Assembly: GCF_004331345.1 (NCBI RefSeq)
Contig: NZ_SJJZ01000001.1
Span: 1,984,001 to 2,048,000 of the forward strand
Direction of reading: 5' to 3'
Source of the DNA: Kribbella soli
GTDB lineage: Bacteria; Actinomycetota; Actinomycetes; Propionibacteriales; Kribbellaceae
Length of the DNA: 64,000 nucleotides
Positions 50,745 through 58,765 of the stretch are shown here, one piece after another. Position 1 is the stretch's first letter; every line of letters begins with the position of its first letter. A program made the translations under genes and the position numbers. The notes beneath the pieces are model-generated. The model was not told the DNA's origin. It searched no databases and saw nothing but the letters and a program-made list of their open reading frames with translations.

Positions 50745-51341
50745 ATGCCCCTCCTCGCCGGCTTCGCCACGGCTTTGTCGCTGATCGTGGCGATCGGCGC
50801 CCAGAACGTGTTCGTCCTCCGCCAGGGTCTCCGCCGCGAGCACGTTCTCCCGGTGGTCCTGACCTGCGCGCTCTCCGACGCGCTCCTGATCGCCGGCGGC
50901 ATCCTCGGCCTCGGCGCACTCCTCACCCGCAGCCAACTGGCCCTCGACATCGCCAAGTTCGGCGGCGCCGCCTTCCTTTACGCGTACGCGTTCCTCGCCG
51001 CGAAACGAGCCTTCAACCCCGGCGCGATGACGGCCGCCGACCACGGGCCGGCCGCCCTACGCAGCGTCGTACTCGCCTGCCTGGGCTTCACCTACCTCAA
51101 CCCACACGTCTACCTCGACACCGTCGTACTCCTCGGCTCGCTCGCAAACCAACGAGGCACCGACGGCCGCTGGCTCTACGGCCTAGGAGCCGTCACCGCC
51201 AGCTTCACCTGGTTCTTCTCCCTGGGCTTCTTCTCCCGCAAGCTCTCCACCCTCTTCGCCCGCCCCCGCGCCTGGCAACTCCTGGACTCATCCATAGCCC
51301 TCCTCATGACCACCCTCGCCACCTGGATGCTCCTCTCCTGA
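50745..51341 (+). CDS. lysE: LysE/ArgO family basic amino-acid exporter
   Basis: Encodes 198 residues with six membrane helices. The ArgO/LysE signature is SLIVAIGAQNVFVLRQGLRREHVLPVV (about residues 11-37), followed by CALSDALLIAGGILGLG and CLGFTYLNPHVYLDTVVLLGSLA (about 105-127). It exports L-lysine and L-arginine when they accumulate. It is divergently paired with the LysG-type activator. A hairpin and T-rich run follow at 51408-51447 and may terminate it. Confidence 0.88.
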   Translation: MPLLAGFATALSLIVAIGAQNVFVLRQGLRREHVLPVVLTCALSDALLIAGGILGLGALLTRSQLALDIAKFGGAAFLYAYAFLAAKRAFNPGAMTAADHGPAALRSVVLACLGFTYLNPHVYLDTVVLLGSLANQRGTDGRWLYGLGAVTASFTWFFSLGFFSRKLSTLFARPRAWQLLDSSIALLMTTLATWMLLS

Positions 51342-51407
51342 TATCCACAGCCCCAGATTTCTGCGGATCGTCGACTTTCGCCCGGTGTACGCTTGTTTGC
51401 AACACGG

Positions 51408-51447
51408 CCAGCCCCTCTGCCTCGAGGCACGGGCTGGTTTTCTTTTT
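51408..51447 (+). terminator. Hairpin with T-rich run; possible Abi-associated RNA remnant
   Basis: CCAGCCC (51408-51414) and GGGCTGG (51431-51437) pair around a TGCCTCGAGGCA palindrome (51419-51430), followed by TTTTCTTTTT. It works as a terminator for the lysE gene on sequence grounds. It also sits directly upstream of an Abi-family N-terminal remnant, where structured RNAs are known to occur in some genomes. Confidence 0.65.
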
Positions 51448-51461
51448 CCTGGGGGACCCCG

Positions 51462-51536
51462 ATGACCGCCTACACCAAGCCCCATCTCGCCTTCACCGAC
51501 CAGGTCAGATTGCTGACCAGTTGGGTGGGTCTGTGA
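51462..51536 (+). pseudogene. Abi_2-family N-terminal remnant
   Basis: A 24-codon frame (ATG 51462, TGA 51534) reads MTAYTKPHLAFTDQVRLLTS and then WVGL before the stop. The KPHLAFTDQVRLLTS block is the conserved opening of abortive-infection Abi_2 (AbiD/AbiF) proteins, which normally continues SRGL and runs to about 300 residues. Homology stops after LLTS. The rest has been deleted and replaced by the metallo-hydrolase gene that begins at 51536. The assignment rests on a short match. Confidence 0.55.
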
Positions 51537-52348
51537 TGAGTTCCGGTGTGGACGTGACGGTTCTGTGTGATGCGGTGGCGGTGTTTCCGGAGGGGCTGGC
51601 CGACGCGTTGCCTGGGTGGGGGGATGTCGAGGCGGAGTGGACTCGGCGGGTGATGCCGGGGAATGTTCGTGGGGATGGGTGGCTGCTGCATTTTCACAGC
51701 TATTTGGTGGTGTCTGAGTCGGGTGTGGTGTTGGTGGATGCGGGGGTTGGGCCGGCTGGTGGGGAGGCGGCCGAGTGGTTGGGGGTTGCGGGGCGGTTGC
51801 CTCAGTTGATGGGGCAGGTGGGGGTGGAGGCGGCGGACGTGGATGCGGTCGTGTTGACGCATGTGCATCTGGATCACGTGGGGTGGGTGTCCGACGGGAT
51901 GCAGCCGGCGTTTCCGCAGGCGGAATACGTCGTACAGCGGGATGAGCTCGAGCATGTGCGCGGCGGGTCGACGTACTCGCACCGGATTCGGCCGATCGAG
52001 GATGCCGGGCAGCTGCGGGTGGTCGACGGGGAGGTCGCGCTGCGCGGGATGCGGTTGGTGCCTACGCCGGGACACACGCCTGGGCATCAGTCGGTGGTGA
52101 CGGAGCGGGCGATCCTCGGTGGTGATGTGCTGGTGCATCCGGCGCAGGCGCGGTGGCCGGAGCTGACGTACGTGTACGAGCGGGACCCGGCGGTCGCCAT
52201 CACCTCACGCCGCAACCTCCTCGCGCTGGCAGCCGCAACAGGCGTCCCCATCGCCGCCGCCCACCCACACGCACCCTTGTCGGCCGACGCCTCGCCCGTA
52301 GCTGTCCCGTCGGGTGGGAACGGAGTGTGCCCGCCGTACCGGCTTTAG
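51536..52348 (+). CDS. Metallo-beta-lactamase fold hydrolase
   Basis: Encodes 270 residues from ATG 51536 (GTG 51521 and GTG 51533 are alternatives). The metal motif is VLTHVHLDHVGWVSDG (HxHxDH, about residues 103-118), with a later His in PTPGHTPGHQSVV (about 178-190) and Asp in LGGDVLVHP. It belongs to the AHL-lactonase-like/glyoxalase II group; substrate unknown. Its first 500 bp use unusually many G and T at third positions (GTG, GGG, TTG) on the coding strand, unlike most neighbours, hinting at a different origin. It overlaps the SDR gene convergently by 4 bp. Confidence 0.83.
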   Translation: MSSGVDVTVLCDAVAVFPEGLADALPGWGDVEAEWTRRVMPGNVRGDGWLLHFHSYLVVSESGVVLVDAGVGPAGGEAAEWLGVAGRLPQLMGQVGVEAADVDAVVLTHVHLDHVGWVSDGMQPAFPQAEYVVQRDELEHVRGGSTYSHRIRPIEDAGQLRVVDGEVALRGMRLVPTPGHTPGHQSVVTERAILGGDVLVHPAQARWPELTYVYERDPAVAITSRRNLLALAAATGVPIAAAHPHAPLSADASPVAVPSGGNGVCPPYRL

Positions 52349-53256
52349 CGGTAGCCGGTGGTGTCGGCGGGCTTGCCCGCGTGCTCGACCTCGACGATGT
52401 AGCGCCAGGCGTCGGGGCGGGAGCCGTCCAGGTCGGTGAAGTTGTAGACCTGGGCCAGTTCGCCGCTCGACGTGGACTTGCCGTTCCAGCGTCGTACGTC
52501 GGGGTCCGCCGCGAGGGCCGCCACGGCGCGGCCGACGTACGACGGGCTTTCAGAGATCGCGAAGTGCGGGATCCGTTCGGTCGCGTCCCGCCAGTTGTCC
52601 TCGCGGACGCCGAACCCTTCGAGCATCGCCTCGGACCGCAGCCAGCCGGGCGTGAGCAGTACGGCGGTTGCTTCGTACTTGTCCAACTCGTGCGCCAGCG
52701 CGAACGCGACCCGACCGACCGCACCCTTCGCGACGTCGTAGAAGAACGAGACGCGGTAGTTGTCGGCGTTGAACTCGCTGGTGCCGTCGGTCATCTCGAT
52801 CACCAGGCCGCCGGGTGACTTGATCAGCAACGGCAACGCGTAGTGGCTGGTGATCACGTGCGTGTTCACGCCCAGCTGCAGCAACCGGAGACCGCTGTCG
52901 AGATCGCTCTCCCAGACGGTCTTGTCCCACTCAGGCTCACTGTGCTGACCCCAGATGTCGTTCACCAGGATGTGCAGCGCGCCCTGCTCGCGCTCGATCC
53001 GCTCGACGAGTTCACGGACCTGGACCGGATCCAGATGATCCACAGGTACGGCGATGCCGTGGCCGCCGGCCTTCTCGACCAGTTCCGCGGTCTCCTCGAT
53101 TGTCTCCGGCCGATTCATCTCGGACCGCCGGTCCCGCGTGCTCCGACCGGTCACGTACACGGTCGCGCCGGCCGCGCCGAGCTCGACCGCGATTCCTCGT
53201 CCGGCTGCCCGGGTCGCCCCGGTGACCAGCGCCACCTTCCCCGCCAACGGCTTCAT
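52345..53256 (-). CDS. Short-chain dehydrogenase/reductase
   Basis: Encodes 303 residues from ATG 53256 with AGGAGG 6 nt upstream. The cofactor motif is KVALVTGATRAAGRGIAVELG (TGxxxxxG; the usual second Gly is Ala), followed by a TGRSTRDRRSE segment suited to NADP. The active site is altered: the Tyr-x-x-x-Lys lies in SFFYDVAKGAVGRVAFALAHEL, while the usual Ser is in EMTDGTSEF. An extended N-terminal insert and the C-terminal tail are typical of a long SDR subgroup. It is divergent from a TetR gene, with a palindrome between, so it is probably repressed by that protein. Confidence 0.83.
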   Translation of the reverse strand: MKPLAGKVALVTGATRAAGRGIAVELGAAGATVYVTGRSTRDRRSEMNRPETIEETAELVEKAGGHGIAVPVDHLDPVQVRELVERIEREQGALHILVNDIWGQHSEPEWDKTVWESDLDSGLRLLQLGVNTHVITSHYALPLLIKSPGGLVIEMTDGTSEFNADNYRVSFFYDVAKGAVGRVAFALAHELDKYEATAVLLTPGWLRSEAMLEGFGVREDNWRDATERIPHFAISESPSYVGRAVAALAADPDVRRWNGKSTSSGELAQVYNFTDLDGSRPDAWRYIVEVEHAGKPADTTGYR

Positions 53257-53291
53257 GCCGCCCTCCTTATCCATACGTTGTACGATTATGT

Positions 53292-53308
53292 ACCATACGT
53301 CGTATGGT
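53292..53308. promoter_or_regulatory. 17-bp palindrome overlapping the TetR start codon
   Basis: ACCATACG-T-CGTATGGT is perfect (8-bp arms, one central base). The TetR ATG at 53304 lies inside the right arm, so the TetR transcript may be leaderless. A related, weaker half (CATACGTTGTACG) is at 53272-53284, towards the SDR gene. Binding here would repress both divergent genes. Confidence 0.7.
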
Positions 53309-53996
53309 TAATGGCGGCAAGCGCTCCGGGCGGCCCCGCGCCGGGGAGGAGCGGCTGAGCCGGGACGCGATCCTGACCGCCGCGCTCGGGATCGTCGACG
53401 ACGAGGGCATCGACGCGCTGACCATGCGACGGCTGGCGGCCACGCTGAAGGTCAACCCGATGTCGCTGTACCACCACCTGCCGAACAAGGCCGCCGTCCT
53501 CGCCGGTCTCGCGGAGCTCGTGTTCGCCGGCCTGGAACTCCCGGATCCGGGCGACGCCGTTCCGTGGGACGAGCAGCTCAAGCAGGCCGCCCGCGCCTAC
53601 CGCGACGGTCTCCGACAGCACCCGAACCTTGCGCTCCAGGTGCTGTCGGACGCGTCCGCGGTGTCGGACGTCGTCGTGGTGACGATGGAGCCGTTCTACC
53701 GGGCCCTCGACCGGGCCGGCCTCGCACCGCGCGAGATCTTCGAGGCGGCGAACACCCTGATCGACTTCATCCACGGCTTCAGCCTCGGCGAGGCGTCGGT
53801 GCGCGCGGAGACGTTCGAGCTCGCCCCCGACCTGCTCACCCGGGTCCGCGCGCTGCCCGCGCACAAGGCCCCGACCCTGAGCCGGATCGTCAACGACCTC
53901 GGCGCGGACGGCCTCGCCTACGACTTCGACAGCGGCTTCGAGTCCGGACTGTCCACCTTGACCGCGGGTATCGCGGCGACGGTCCGCCGCCGGTAA
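53304..53996 (+). CDS. TetR/AcrR family regulator
   Basis: Encodes 230 residues from ATG 53304. No ribosome site is present because the operator palindrome covers the start. The helix-turn-helix reads LSRDAILTAALGIVDDEGIDALTMRRLAATLKVNPMSLYHHLPNKAAVL (about 18-66, in segments), the MSLYHH version typical of the TetR_C-type group that senses drugs or lipids. The ligand domain follows, ending SGLSTLTAGIAATVRRR. It presumably represses the divergent SDR gene. Its 3' end overlaps the convergent EamA gene by 79 bp. Confidence 0.86.
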   Translation: MVNGGKRSGRPRAGEERLSRDAILTAALGIVDDEGIDALTMRRLAATLKVNPMSLYHHLPNKAAVLAGLAELVFAGLELPDPGDAVPWDEQLKQAARAYRDGLRQHPNLALQVLSDASAVSDVVVVTMEPFYRALDRAGLAPREIFEAANTLIDFIHGFSLGEASVRAETFELAPDLLTRVRALPAHKAPTLSRIVNDLGADGLAYDFDSGFESGLSTLTAGIAATVRRR

Positions 53997-54838
53997 CGCG
54001 AGACCGCAACCCCGAGCAGGCACAGCAGACCACCGGCGTAGGCGAGCGGCGCCGGACTCTCGCCGAGCAGCAGCCAGCCGAGGAAGATCGTGATCGGTGG
54101 GACGAGGTACGTCGTGGCGCCCATCCGTCCCGCTGTCGTCCGAGCCAACGCGTAGGCCCAAGTGGTAAAGGCGATCGCCGTCGGGAACGCGCCGAGGAAC
54201 ACCACCCACCAGATCGTCGAAGGCCGCACCTCCCGGACCAGCGCGGGCCCGAACGGCAGGCAGGCAACGGCTCCGATCACGCACGACAACCAGGTCACCT
54301 CCAGCGCGGGCAGTCGTGCGAGCAGCGGCTTCTGCGACACGACTCCGATCGCGTACGCCGCTGCGGCCGCCAGGCAGAGCACAACTCCCCACGCCTCGGC
54401 GTCACCATCCGCAGACGACAGCCCGATCAACACGACCCCGCCGAACGCAACCGCGCTCCCGATCACCAACTGCCGCGGAAAGCCCTCCTTCAGCAACACC
54501 CCAGCCAGCAACGCGATCAGCAGCGGCCCGATGTTCACGAGCATCGCCGTCGTTCCTGCATCCAGGTGCCGCTCCGCCGCGTTCAGGGCGACGTTGTATG
54601 CGCCGAACCAGAGCAACCCGCACACCAGTAGGAGTTTCCAGTCTTCACGAGCCGGCCATCGCCGCGGCCGGGTGAACACGAAGATCCCCAGCAGCACACT
54701 GCCGACCAGCAGCCGCCCGAGCGACAGCGCGCCGGCTGACATCTCCTGGCCGACGTGGCGGATCGCGACGAACGCCGACGCCCACAACACCACCGTCACC
54801 GCGGCCGCGCCGGCGGCGAGCACACCCTGTTTCCTCAT
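53918..54838 (-). CDS. EamA/DMT family transporter, paralogue of the 778-1680 gene
   Basis: Encodes 306 residues from ATG 54838. It has ten membrane helices. Blocks AAAVTVVLWASAFVAIRHVG, LWFGAYNVALNAAERHLDAGT, EGFPRQLVIGSAVAFGGVVLIG and GWLLLGESPAPLAYAGGLLCLLGV line up almost residue for residue with the transporter at 778-1680, so the two are close paralogues. This copy has a hydrophilic tail of about 25 residues. It has no adjacent regulator, unlike the first copy. The end overlaps the TetR gene by 79 bp on the other strand. Confidence 0.85.
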   Translation of the reverse strand: MRKQGVLAAGAAAVTVVLWASAFVAIRHVGQEMSAGALSLGRLLVGSVLLGIFVFTRPRRWPAREDWKLLLVCGLLWFGAYNVALNAAERHLDAGTTAMLVNIGPLLIALLAGVLLKEGFPRQLVIGSAVAFGGVVLIGLSSADGDAEAWGVVLCLAAAAAYAIGVVSQKPLLARLPALEVTWLSCVIGAVACLPFGPALVREVRPSTIWWVVFLGAFPTAIAFTTWAYALARTTAGRMGATTYLVPPITIFLGWLLLGESPAPLAYAGGLLCLLGVAVSRYRRRTVAAIPAVKVDSPDSKPLSKS

Positions 54839-54873
54839 GCTTGTACAACGTCCTCGAAGCTCATGATGTGAGG

Positions 54874-56076
54874 CTAGGTATCGGACGCTTCGGCGCTCAC
54901 CGAACTGCGCGGTGACGGCAGCGCGAACGGTACGACGAACGCCGTCAGCAGCACCGGGATCGTCAACGCCGCCACAAGGATCGACATCGTGAACCACACC
55001 GATCCGAGCGCGAACCCGCCGTACACCGCGATCGCGGAGACCTCCGCGAACAACCCGGACACCGACGTCACGGTCGCCCGCGCCGGGCCGGTGATCGCGT
55101 CCTGCAGGCGCGACTCGGATACCACGATCACCAGCTGCATGAGCCCGTACCCGAGCGCGATCGGCAGGAACCCCCACGCCGACCGGCTCAGCGATCCGGT
55201 CGCGATCAGTACCGCGGTCGCCGCGAGTGCCGTCGCGAAGAGTGCTGCAGGCAACGTGTACGCCCGCCCCGCGAGCGCACTGCCGATCGCCTGCGCCGCC
55301 ACCGTTCCCGCGATCAGCAACGGGATCACGCTCGTCGCCGCGCCGGTCTCCCGGGCGAGCAACGGGAAGTACTCATCGAACGCGAGGAAGCCGCCGAGCA
55401 GCGCGACCAGTGCAACGGCCCGCCGGACCAGCCGACTCGTCAGCACCTCCGTCACGCCGGATCTCAGCATGTGCAGATAGTTGCCGAACGCCGCCCGCGT
55501 CCCCCGCTCGTCCGACTCCCGGGCGGCCTCCACTGGGCGCGCCTCGGGCAACGACCACGCAACGCCCGCCTGCGCCACACAGCTCAGCACGCTGACCACA
55601 CCGGCCAACGTGTAACCGCCGAGGTTGAACAGCGGCATCGCCAGCGCGGTCGCGGCCAGGTTCATCACGAACGACGCGGATCGCGCGCGACCGAGCAGCG
55701 TCGGGTAGTGCTCCGTACGGTCCCGCGCGGCGAGTTCGTCGTACACGAACGCCTCGTAGGTCCCGGAGATCAGCGCCGACGACGTACCCCAGAGCACGAA
55801 GCCCAGGGCGAATCCGGCGTACGACGGGAGCGTGATCCAGGCGGCGTACCCGAGACCGCTAAGCAGCGCGCCGAGGATCAGCAGCTTGCGCCGCGAGTAC
55901 GAGTCCGCCCAGGCGCCGGACGGCACCTCGAGGACGAACCCGGTCGCCGACCAGATGACGAACAACGTCGAGATCTGGGCAGCCGACAGCCCGTGGTCGT
56001 CGAAGAACAGCTGGTACAGCGGGTAGAGCGGGATGAAGTCCTGCAACGCCTCGAAGGCGACGATGCGGACCGACAA
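54874..56076 (-). CDS. MFS transporter
   Basis: Encodes 400 residues from GTG 56076, with twelve membrane helices. After helix two comes the MFS motif A region VPSGAWADSYSRRKLLILGALLSGLGYA. LWGTSSALISGTYEAFVYDELAARDR is characteristic of a subfamily seen in actinobacteria. The substrate is unknown. It lies 35 bp upstream of the EamA gene in the same direction, so co-transcription is possible. Confidence 0.85.
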   Translation of the reverse strand: MSVRIVAFEALQDFIPLYPLYQLFFDDHGLSAAQISTLFVIWSATGFVLEVPSGAWADSYSRRKLLILGALLSGLGYAAWITLPSYAGFALGFVLWGTSSALISGTYEAFVYDELAARDRTEHYPTLLGRARSASFVMNLAATALAMPLFNLGGYTLAGVVSVLSCVAQAGVAWSLPEARPVEAARESDERGTRAAFGNYLHMLRSGVTEVLTSRLVRRAVALVALLGGFLAFDEYFPLLARETGAATSVIPLLIAGTVAAQAIGSALAGRAYTLPAALFATALAATAVLIATGSLSRSAWGFLPIALGYGLMQLVIVVSESRLQDAITGPARATVTSVSGLFAEVSAIAVYGGFALGSVWFTMSILVAALTIPVLLTAFVVPFALPSPRSSVSAEASDT

Positions 56077-56180
56077 CCCTCGGTCAGCGGGTCAGGGGTG
56101 CGGGCGCGGAAGTGTCATAGCGACGACGATACGGCATAAATCAGGCGCGGATCAGGGGAAATATCGGTCAGAGTAGAGCG

Positions 56181-57056
56181 ATGGGAGACGTCAGCGAACG
56201 ATTCTGGGCCAAGCTGCCTGACGGCAGCCGGGACGCCCTCGTGGACCGGTTGAGCCAGTCCGAGTTGCAGTCCGTCCTGCTGGACGTGACGCGTCAGCGC
56301 GCGGCCAAGGTGACGCCGGCGCGGCTCTTGCAGCGCTGGCGGCAGGACCGGTTCGTGCAACCGTCGACCATCGACCCGCGAGAGCTGGTGCAGACGCAGC
56401 AACGGTTGTGGGGGTTGCTCCCGGAGAAGTTCGACGGCGTGCAGCTGTCTCCGGTCACGCCGCTGGGCACATCGTCGGCGATCGCGACGATCAACCAGCA
56501 CCAAGTGGTCAGCACGATCCGCGGTACCGAGGTCGCCAGCGATCCGACCAACGAGCTGGCGATCGAGGCCGCCGTACGACGTCGCGCCGGGCAGGACCGC
56601 GTACACCTGGCGGCCTGTCAGCGGGTGGTGCGCGCCCAGCCGTTCGACGGTCCGGGGATGTCCGCGCACTTCGAGCTGTTCGTGCTGGTGTCGAGCGCGC
56701 GGGACACCGGGTCGTGCCGGACCGAGGCCGAGTTGCTGATCGACCACCTGAGCTTCTGGCACGCCGTACTCGGCGACAAGGCCGAGCTCACGTTCACCGC
56801 CTTCACGGAGTCGGCAGTGCGCGACCGGATCGAGGACACGGTCCGTCCGGCGCTCGGTGTCGCGTTCACCGAGGACGCCGAGCGGACCAAGAGCGCGAGC
56901 TACTACGCCGGCACCGGGCTCGGCATCGACCGCGCCGGCGAAGGGCTGGGCGACGGCGGCTTCACCACGTGGACGGCCGACCTGCTCGGCGACGCAAAGG
57001 AACGCTGCCTGACGTCCTGCATCTCGACCGAACGCCTGACCGTCATCGGAGCTTGA
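56181..57056 (+). CDS. Unrecognised protein with class II aminoacyl-tRNA-synthetase-like features
   Basis: Encodes 291 residues; no named family is recognised. An N-terminal helical part (about 1-55) contains LLQRWRQDRFVQPSTIDPRE. The middle holds LLPEKFDGVQLSPVTPLGTSSAI, VVSTIRGTEVASDPTNELAIEAA and a long HLAACQRVVRAQPF strand. Near the end TYYAG-like residues SYYAGTGLGIDRAGEG resemble motif 3 of class II synthetases (GxGxGxxR), and RGTEV resembles motif 2. So a synthetase paralogue such as HisZ, or a related ATP-binding protein, is possible. No catalytic claim is made. The gene converges with GNAT, overlapping it by 14 bp. Confidence 0.6.
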   Translation: MGDVSERFWAKLPDGSRDALVDRLSQSELQSVLLDVTRQRAAKVTPARLLQRWRQDRFVQPSTIDPRELVQTQQRLWGLLPEKFDGVQLSPVTPLGTSSAIATINQHQVVSTIRGTEVASDPTNELAIEAAVRRRAGQDRVHLAACQRVVRAQPFDGPGMSAHFELFVLVSSARDTGSCRTEAELLIDHLSFWHAVLGDKAELTFTAFTESAVRDRIEDTVRPALGVAFTEDAERTKSASYYAGTGLGIDRAGEGLGDGGFTTWTADLLGDAKERCLTSCISTERLTVIGA

Positions 57057-57435
57057 GCAGGCCCGCGTCCGTCAGGCGGAAGCCGCACGCATCTTCGTAA
57101 AAGGCTTTGAGGTGCGGCTCGTAGTCGACATGCAGCCATTCACACCCGGCCTTGCGAGCCTCCTCGGCCGCGGTCAGCACGAGCTGCTTGCCGATCCCCT
57201 GTCGCCCGTGATCCGGGTGTACGGCGGTGTCCAGCACGAACGCGTGGGCACCGCCGTCCCAGCACACCTGCACGAACCCGATCAGCTGATCGTTGCTGAA
57301 GGCCCCTACCCAGGTCAGCGCCCACCGCTCCAGCCGCTCCGCCCACGGCTGCACGTCCGGTTCACCCTCGAACGCGGCAGCATGCAACGCGGACAACTCC
57401 GGATCATCGACCGGAAAACGTACGACGTACCTCAC
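57043..57435 (-). CDS. GNAT family N-acetyltransferase
   Basis: Encodes 130 residues from GTG 57435, overlapping the phosphotransferase stop as GTGA. It shows SALHAAAFEGEPDVQPWAERL, the acetyl-CoA motif FVLDTAVHPDHGRQGIGKQLV (about 78-98, with GRQGIG) and a C-terminal HLKAFYEDACGFRLTDAGL. Acceptor unknown. The pairing with a phosphotransferase-fold gene recalls antibiotic-modifying gene pairs, but neither is specific enough to say so. Confidence 0.83.
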   Translation of the reverse strand: MRYVVRFPVDDPELSALHAAAFEGEPDVQPWAERLERWALTWVGAFSNDQLIGFVQVCWDGGAHAFVLDTAVHPDHGRQGIGKQLVLTAAEEARKAGCEWLHVDYEPHLKAFYEDACGFRLTDAGLLKLR

Positions 57436-58184
57436 AGCATCACCACCGCAGCTTCGAGGCGAGCGTTCCACTCTCCACCCTCGCCGTCGGGCAGATCCGA
57501 CATGCTCAGATACCCCTGCACCATCACCGACGGCAGCACCACGTCGAGCCCGTCAACCGCACCGTACGCCGTCAACGCTTCCGGCCACCGTGACGGTTCA
57601 ACGGACGACACCAGGAACCACGCGAGATCCAGTACGCCGGGCGCCGCCGACACGTCCTCCCAGTCGAGCAACGCCACATGCCCGTCGGGCCCGGTCCGCA
57701 TGTTCTGTGCGGATGCGTCGCCGTGAGCCAACGTCAGCTCCCCCGCCCGCGCTACGTCTGCCTCGGCCTGCAGCACTCTCCCGACCAGTCGCTCGCCGTA
57801 CGCACGCACCGGCGCGGACAGATCGGACCGCCGCGCCAACGCCGGCCACGTGCGGTCGTAGAGCTCGGCCACCAGTTCGTCGCCTGCACCGGGCGCTCGC
57901 AGCCATGCCCACTCGTCGTGCGCTCGGCCGCGCCAGCGGTCGTGGAGTTCGCGTAGGGCCCGCGCACCGGCGTCAGGCTCGGCGCCCGGCGTCCAGTCGG
58001 ACAGGTCTTCCAGGACGAGCAGCGTTCCGGAGGCATCGGACTCCGCCTGGTAGCAGTCCGGCACGCGGACGCCGACGATCGGCGCGATCTCGCGGTAGAA
58101 CCGGACCTCGGACTCGAACATCTTCAGGACAGCCGGGATCGACCCCGGTGCGGCGGGCGCGCGGCGCTTGACATGGTTCGGCAC
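57432..58184 (-). CDS. APH-fold phosphotransferase, N-terminally short
   Basis: Encodes 250 residues from ATG/GTG 58184. Catalytic and metal motifs are intact: LAHGDASAQNMRTG (Brenner loop, about 152-165) and VALLDWEDVSAAPGVLDLAW. ESEVRFYREIAP and LLVLEDLSDWTPG match the middle of the usual N-lobe. However, the first about 60-80 residues expected in this family, including the Gly-rich ATP loop, are missing. The start falls at the strand that would hold the ATP-binding Lys. It may be a truncated gene. It is upstream of and coupled to the GNAT gene. Confidence 0.7.
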   Translation of the reverse strand: MPNHVKRRAPAAPGSIPAVLKMFESEVRFYREIAPIVGVRVPDCYQAESDASGTLLVLEDLSDWTPGAEPDAGARALRELHDRWRGRAHDEWAWLRAPGAGDELVAELYDRTWPALARRSDLSAPVRAYGERLVGRVLQAEADVARAGELTLAHGDASAQNMRTGPDGHVALLDWEDVSAAPGVLDLAWFLVSSVEPSRWPEALTAYGAVDGLDVVLPSVMVQGYLSMSDLPDGEGGEWNARLEAAVVML

Positions 58185-58227
58185 CAGGTCAGGCTAGGTA
58201 CATCGGCCGTCCGGCGTGACTGATTTT

Positions 58228-58584
58228 CTAGGCGACGAGCGTGTACGCCGTGGTCGGGCCGGAGTAGGCGCGCGGGCCGGACGGAATCCGGCGGGACGCG
58301 GGGTCCTCGACGCGGATCGCGGCGGTCTGGAGACGGATCGGCAGCGTGGACCGGACCGCGGTGGTCAGATCGAACTGCACCTCGGCGAGCAGGTCGGACA
58401 ACTCCAAGTCCAACGCCCGGCAGATCGCGGCGAGGATCTCCGAGGACGGCTCCTTGCGGCCGCGCTCGATCTCGGACAGGTACGGCACCGATACTTGGGC
58501 CAGCTCGGCGAGCTCACGCAGGGTGATTCCCCGCTCGCGCCGCAGCCGGCGGAAAACGCTTCCGATCACCTGGCGTAGCAACAC
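58228..58584 (-). CDS. clgR: ClgR-type XRE family regulator
   Basis: Encodes 118 residues from GTG 58584. The opening VLLRQVIGSVFRRLRRERGITLRELAELAQVSVPYLSEIERGRKEPSSEILAAICRALDLELSDLL is, block by block, the Cro/C1 helix-turn-helix of ClgR, the activator of clp protease genes in actinobacteria. The C-terminal half is diverged. The protein ends in YTLVA, and ClgR proteins are themselves degraded by ClpP through their C-terminus. It could be the genomic ClgR or a paralogue; the recA-neighbourhood usual for clgR is not present here. Confidence 0.75.
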   Translation of the reverse strand: MLLRQVIGSVFRRLRRERGITLRELAELAQVSVPYLSEIERGRKEPSSEILAAICRALDLELSDLLAEVQFDLTTAVRSTLPIRLQTAAIRVEDPASRRIPSGPRAYSGPTTAYTLVA

Positions 58585-58765
58585 GTCTGGCCCTCCTCGC
58601 CTCCGGATCTCCTGTACCGAGTGTGCCACCCCAGGAAGGTCCACCGCCCCGAATCTGCCCTGAGCAGATTCCCCACACCGTTCTGCCCGCAGCAGAAACC
58701 CACTTTGAGCCCGCACCAACCATTTTCGCGGCCGAGATTTGGTTGGTGCGTGCTCAAAGACCGAT

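Noticed and set aside
51408..51447. Calling the hairpin a confirmed abiF-type RNA
   Set aside because: The stem is imperfect and also explains termination of lysE; a covariance search would be needed.
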